Below, one piece after another: positions 6,921-9,401 of a stretch of DNA of 9,401 nucleotides (position 1 is the first letter of the stretch; each line of letters begins with the position of its first letter). The position numbers were made by a program, and so were the translations under genes. The stretch covers positions 1-9,401 of the forward strand of contig QMZZ01000010.1 in NCBI GenBank assembly GCA_003663445.1. The letters run 5' to 3'. The notes below the pieces were generated by a model. The model was not told the origin of the DNA. It saw only the letters and a program-made list of their open reading frames with translations, and did not search any database. This DNA comes from Candidatus Aenigmatarchaeota archaeon. Lineage in GTDB: Archaea; Aenigmatarchaeota; Aenigmatarchaeia; QMZP01.

Positions 6921-7972
6921 TCCCTCACCTCGCATCCTGATTCAACCAGGTCGTCATAAAGCTGGGCTGATCTATCAAGCTTGTCTTTAGACGGATTTTC
7001 AGCAATCTGATCGAGCAGATCTGCAAAATCGTCAAGCTTTTGGACGCAGTTAACAACATCCGCATTCGGGCTTATTTTCCCTTCTCTTTTTTTATCTTCT
7101 ATATAATCCGCCAGCTTCCTTGCCCTTTCAGCAGCTGTTTTGGCTGCAAGCCCGACATGATGCTGGAAGAAGTACCTCTTGCTTTCGAGCAAGCGCTTTG
7201 AAAGCGATCCCTGGGAGTGCTGGTAGATGTCCTGGTGATTCGATCCGAGGATAAGAGCTATCAGGTCGAGTTCGTCATTCCAGGTAAAGCTTTCATTCTG
7301 ATAGTAAGCATGTCCATTAGGGTTTACATTAGGGTTTATACAGAGGCCGTAAGGCTGATACCAGGGAGAGCAGGAAGAGGAAATCGTTATTAGTGCCTGG
7401 TTTTTTCCGGGTTTCAGCTCACAGAGCTCCCCAGTTTCCACACGGAAGAAATCGAGCTTGCTTGCTGTTCCCAGATTCGCTCCATGGCAGTTCGCATACT
7501 TGGTCCGGTTTCCTGGAAGGAAGGGTTCGATCCTGTCCCAGAGGTCCTTGCTATCAGCATCATTAATGTTAATAATAAACAGAAATTCGTCAGGTACGCC
7601 TGTCACGATCCAGAACTCATACCATCCCCAATCAAGGGCTTTCCTCTCCAGCCAGAGCTCCTGTCCTGGTCTAATTACAGCTGGGACAGGTAGGTTCCAG
7701 TCTCCCAGACCCTCAACAGTAATCCTCGGTTCCTCACCTATTAGGATCCAGGTAAAGTTCAGAGCTGTTTTTCTGAACTCCTGGAAGGGCTGGGGGTCGT
7801 TATAGCTGTAAACGTGCTGGAGGGTCTGAGAGAAGCTCCTGAGGGCAGCTGCCTGCATCCCTGCCTGCTGGATTCCAATATAGGTCGAGAGGTAGCTCAC
7901 AACGAAGTAGATGATGAAGATCGAGAGGATTATCCCGAAGATTATCCTAAAGAGTTGGAAAATCGAAATCAT
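6917..7972 (-). CDS. N-terminally membrane-anchored exoprotein, 351 residues
   Basis: One hydrophobic helix at about residues 8-32 anchors the protein. There is no Gly-Gln cleavage motif, so this helix looks like an uncleaved anchor rather than a prepilin signal. Residues 35-60 continue as a Gln/Ala-rich helix, residues 75-250 are a mixed, probably beta-rich domain with Cys at 162, 184, 201 and 211, and residues 255-345 are strongly helical and charged with Cys at 309 and 347. I do not recognise an enzyme family. A TATA-like element lies about 26 bases upstream and overlaps the stop of the preceding gene. The 3' end overlaps the next start by 4 bases (ATGA), which ties it to the two pilin-like genes that follow. 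Possibly a scaffold or platform-associated component, but that is inference from position only. Confidence 0.87.
   Translation of the reverse strand: MISIFQLFRIIFGIILSIFIIYFVVSYLSTYIGIQQAGMQAAALRSFSQTLQHVYSYNDPQPFQEFRKTALNFTWILIGEEPRITVEGLGDWNLPVPAVIRPGQELWLERKALDWGWYEFWIVTGVPDEFLFIININDADSKDLWDRIEPFLPGNRTKYANCHGANLGTASKLDFFRVETGELCELKPGKNQALITISSSCSPWYQPYGLCINPNVNPNGHAYYQNESFTWNDELDLIALILGSNHQDIYQHSQGSLSKRLLESKRYFFQHHVGLAAKTAAERARKLADYIEDKKREGKISPNADVVNCVQKLDDFADLLDQIAENPSKDKLDRSAQLYDDLVESGCEVRE
6923..6930 (-). promoter_or_regulatory. Ribosome-binding site that decides the start of the 160-residue gene
   Basis: AGGTGAGG on the minus strand lies two bases before the ATG at 6920. AGGTGA is fully complementary to the conserved UCACCU near the 3' end of 16S rRNA. 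It lies within the coding sequence that would result from the upstream ATG at 6935, which argues for the 6920 start. Confidence 0.7.
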
Positions 7973-7993
7973 TTAAAATTTTTCTCTTCCTGC

Positions 7994-8001
7994 TATTTAT
8001 T
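7994..8001 (-). promoter_or_regulatory. TATA-like element for the 351-residue gene
   Basis: The minus strand reads AATAAATA, centred 25-26 bases before the ATG at 7972, and it contains the TAA stop of the preceding gene. It is a weaker TATA match than the other two. An AGGAAGAG sequence lies between it and the start but about 13 bases away, further than usual for a ribosome-binding site. Confidence 0.45.
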
Positions 8002-8494
8002 CTGCAGATATCTCTACATACTCGCCCTTGTTTATCAGCCAGAGAGTACGGCTGCCTTCAACGCAGAAGTTTTGATCCGGCTTTAGGTTCGGTATTTTGT
8101 ATCCTTCCCATTTCCCTTCCCCCCTCCATATCCACACGTTGGACCTGTAATACTCTGAATAGGGGTCCTTGGTGAGGTTTATCATGATATCCTCAGGAGG
8201 CCAGTTCTTCCAGGAAGCAGCTCCCCAGGAATGGGCATCAGGGAAATCCGGATTAACAAAGCAGAGTTTTGATCCAGAAGGGACTGCTATCTGATATTCT
8301 TGCTGGCTTCCCCAGGACTGATCGAATAACCATTCTGCTTTTTGCTCGATCTTCTTCACCTCATTATAAAGCTGGGCTTGGCTTCCGAACTGGAAGAGGT
8401 TGGAAAGAGGGCCCAAACCGAAAGCCAGGATGCTTCCTATAAGGATTATAGCTATTAGAAATGCAAAAACCATCCCGACAGAAATTTCAGGCAT
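7997..8494 (-). CDS. Single-pass surface protein, 165 residues
   Basis: A hydrophobic helix at about residues 7-30 follows a very short N-terminus (M-P-E-I-S-V-G-M). There is no basic residue before it, so it is a weak class III candidate and may simply be a membrane anchor. Residues 38-60 are helical. The ectodomain contains V-P-S-G-S-K-L-C-F-V-N (71-81) and later I-P-N-L with F-C-V (143-145) and a terminal L-x-N-K-G-E-Y-V-E-I strand. I recall this arrangement from uncharacterised small proteins in DPANN surface clusters. The two Cys (78 and 144) probably pair. The ATG follows directly after the TAA of the pilin-like gene, with no clear ribosome-binding site, so translation probably depends on coupling. 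Likely a minor subunit assembled with its neighbour. Confidence 0.87.
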   Translation of the reverse strand: MPEISVGMVFAFLIAIILIGSILAFGLGPLSNLFQFGSQAQLYNEVKKIEQKAEWLFDQSWGSQQEYQIAVPSGSKLCFVNPDFPDAHSWGAASWKNWPPEDIMINLTKDPYSEYYRSNVWIWRGEGKWEGYKIPNLKPDQNFCVEGSRTLWLINKGEYVEISAE

Positions 8495-9082
8495 TTATTT
8501 AACTTCTAACTGAAAGTACCTAACAGTGCCGCCCCACATATTATCTACACCAGGAGTACAAGCTTCAACTGTAAGTGCTTGTCCAGGTGTTGCATCATAG
8601 CAAGCTGTTATTCTGAATGTATAGACTCCTGGAATAGCATTAGTAGGTAATGTGATATAGATTGGGATCGGATTATCGATATTATCTGCCATTGATGCAA
8701 GAGGTGTTGGAACTTTAACCCAATCAACCCATTGCATTACTTCATCTTCCGTGACACCTTCAGGTTTCTGTACAACATCAACATTTATAATGAAGTTATG
8801 TGTTTGTCTATCTGGCGCATCGTTTTTAATACCAACGCCTATCCAAAGCTTTTTCCCAGAACTTGTTGTATAGGTTTTAGGTGATATATCAAAATTTCCT
8901 CCAGCACCACTTTGGAATGCCTGCTGAAGATTTGAAAGTGCTGTTTGTCTCATTTGACCTGTTAGGTCTTCTATACCACCAAACATCCCTCTCATCCATG
9001 ACAGAACAAGGCTCAGCATCACGACAGCGATAACTATCGTTACGATAAAACCAAGGGACATTTGGATCGCGCCCCTTTTCAT
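8495..9082 (-). CDS. Pilin-like protein, 195 residues; candidate major subunit
   Basis: I choose the ATG at 9082 over the in-frame ATG at 9163. It gives M-K-R-G-A-I-Q followed by a hydrophobic helix (about 8-30), a class III signal with cleavage after Gly4. It also lies 26 bases from a TATA element, and the longer version would overlap the upstream gene by about 60 bases. Residues 36-58 are an amphipathic helix. From about 65 onward a beta-sandwich is likely: L-W-I-G-V-G-I-K-N, then I-Y-I-T-L-P-T-N-A-I-P-G-V-Y-T-F near 141-157, a pattern seen in Ig-like or S-layer-type domains. Cys161 and Cys175 probably pair. Codons differ from neighbours (CAA over CAG, GAT over GAC, A/T-ending Pro and Thr), which may reflect high expression. 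No sequon-rich or enzymatic motif is seen. Probably a structural filament or surface subunit. Confidence 0.88.
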   Translation of the reverse strand: MKRGAIQMSLGFIVTIVIAVVMLSLVLSWMRGMFGGIEDLTGQMRQTALSNLQQAFQSGAGGNFDISPKTYTTSSGKKLWIGVGIKNDAPDRQTHNFIINVDVVQKPEGVTEDEVMQWVDWVKVPTPLASMADNIDNPIPIYITLPTNAIPGVYTFRITACYDATPGQALTVEACTPGVDNMWGGTVRYFQLEVK

Positions 9083-9101
9083 AATTTTATTTTTGTCCAG
9101 C

Positions 9102-9401
9102 CTATTTAAATATCCATTCGGCTGTTGTGTTCGACCTGGAGCCGAGAAGCTGGACGCTGACATTTAGCTGATCGCAGTCCCCGGTTTGCTTGATTTGGAA
9201 AACGATTCCAGGAAGCTCCTGCCTTTTGATCCAGGTTTTCAGATATTCAAGCTTGGTAGCAGAACAGCTGGAACTGACCCTTTGGTAGAGTTGGTAGAAT
9301 TGGGTCAGGTAGTAGGGATCGTCCTTCTGAAAGGTCAGGGAAAGGTCTGGCTGGGTGAAACCGGAAAGGAAGACAGAAAGACCTGTAATAAGTCCTGCAA
9401 G
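9102..9401 (-). CDS. C-terminal part of a small secreted or anchored protein (5' end outside window)
   Basis: An open frame enters from the right edge and ends at the TAG at 9104-9102, giving 99 residues. The first visible residues, L-A-G-L-I-T-G-L-S-V-F-L-S-G-F-T-Q, look like the core and end of a signal peptide or anchor helix, so perhaps only a few residues are missing; that is a guess. The remainder is a small soluble domain with helices around residues 24-60, Cys46 and Cys77, and a final strand segment with one sequon near the end. I do not recognise the family. Codon use (CAG/CAA mixed, ACC, GAC) resembles the other genes here. Its stop codon sits inside the TATA element of the next gene. 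It is probably part of the same surface cluster. Confidence 0.75.
   Translation of the reverse strand, partial: LAGLITGLSVFLSGFTQPDLSLTFQKDDPYYLTQFYQLYQRVSSSCSATKLEYLKTWIKRQELPGIVFQIKQTGDCDQLNVSVQLLGSRSNTTAEWIFK
9103..9113 (-). promoter_or_regulatory. TATA element for the 195-residue pilin-like gene
   Basis: The minus strand reads ATATTTAAATA here, centred about 26 bases before the ATG at 9082. This is the archaeal TATA-to-start distance, so the mRNA would begin at or next to the ATG (leaderless). The element includes the TAG stop of the upstream gene. An A-rich stretch, CAAAAATAAAATT, lies directly before the ATG and no ribosome-binding site is close to it. Confidence 0.65.

Noticed and set aside
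6438..6935. Start at the ATG at 6935 for the 160-residue pilin-like gene
   Set aside because: The ATG at 6920 has the ribosome-binding site, the ATGA overlap and a clean M-K-G-Q signal; the longer form would bury the ribosome-binding site in its coding sequence.
7315..7338. Perfect tandem copy of a 12-base unit containing TTAGGG
   Set aside because: It encodes N-P-N-V-N-P-N inside the 351-residue protein. Two copies are too few to suggest a telomere-like or regulatory array.
7458..8086. Plus-strand open frames of 69-115 codons
   Set aside because: They are shadows of the 351-residue and 165-residue minus-strand genes, with no start signals or domains.
8495..9163. Longer version of the pilin-like protein starting at the ATG at 9163 (222 residues)
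   Set aside because: It would overlap the upstream gene by about 60 bases, place 27 odd residues before the class III signal, and ignore the TATA element positioned for the ATG at 9082.
1..9401. tRNA, rRNA, CRISPR arrays, insertion sequences or attachment sites
   Set aside because: I saw no cloverleaf, rRNA-like segment, regularly spaced repeats or transposase motifs; coding density leaves little room.

Overview
The window looks like a compact archaeal gene cluster for cell-surface proteins, probably from an uncultivated DPANN-type lineage or a relative. Directly visible: almost every base is coding and all genes lie on the minus strand. Several short N-termini have the layout of archaeal class III (type IV pilin-like) signal peptides: a basic residue and Gly, then Gln or Ala, then a hydrophobic helix of 20-25 residues. 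Start sites are either preceded by AGGTGA/GGAGG ribosome-binding sites or by TATA elements centred about 26 bases before the ATG. The lineage assignment is inference: I recall similar protein sets in DPANN genomes but could not search.

Layout, in the direction of transcription (right to left). (1) 9401-9102: the C-terminal 99 residues of a small, probably secreted protein whose start lies outside the window. (2) 9082-8495: a 195-residue pilin-like protein with codon usage unlike its neighbours, followed directly by (3) 8494-7997, a 165-residue single-pass protein. (4) 7972-6917: a 351-residue N-terminally anchored protein, coupled to (5) 6920-6438, a 160-residue pilin-like protein, and (6) 6445-5876, a 189-residue pilin-like protein. 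(7) 5852-4014: a 612-residue pilin-like-anchored exoprotein with a carboxypeptidase-regulatory-like beta domain, coupled by ATGA to (8) 4017-1, a giant secreted protein open for 1,339 codons and running off the left edge. This last gene alone fills over 40% of the window. It has a signal peptide, an N-terminal domain, four tandem units of a Cys cluster plus an Ig-like domain, a helical region with a hydrophobic core, and a Cys-containing tail.

The genes appear to form three or four transcription units. Three candidate promoters share one layout: the TATA element overlaps the stop codon of the upstream gene and sits about 26 bases before the next ATG, which would give leaderless mRNAs. Inside the units, genes overlap by 4 or 8 bases or abut and use ribosome-binding sites or coupling.

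Together the genes encode six or more anchored or secreted proteins with many Cys residues and N-glycosylation sequons. The simplest reading is an extracellular appendage or surface complex: several pilin-like subunits, one apparently made in larger amounts, and one very large modular tip or adhesin-like protein. No assembly ATPase, platform protein or prepilin peptidase lies in the window, so the assembly route is unknown. There are no RNA genes, mobile elements, CRISPR arrays or gene-free stretches over 300 bases.
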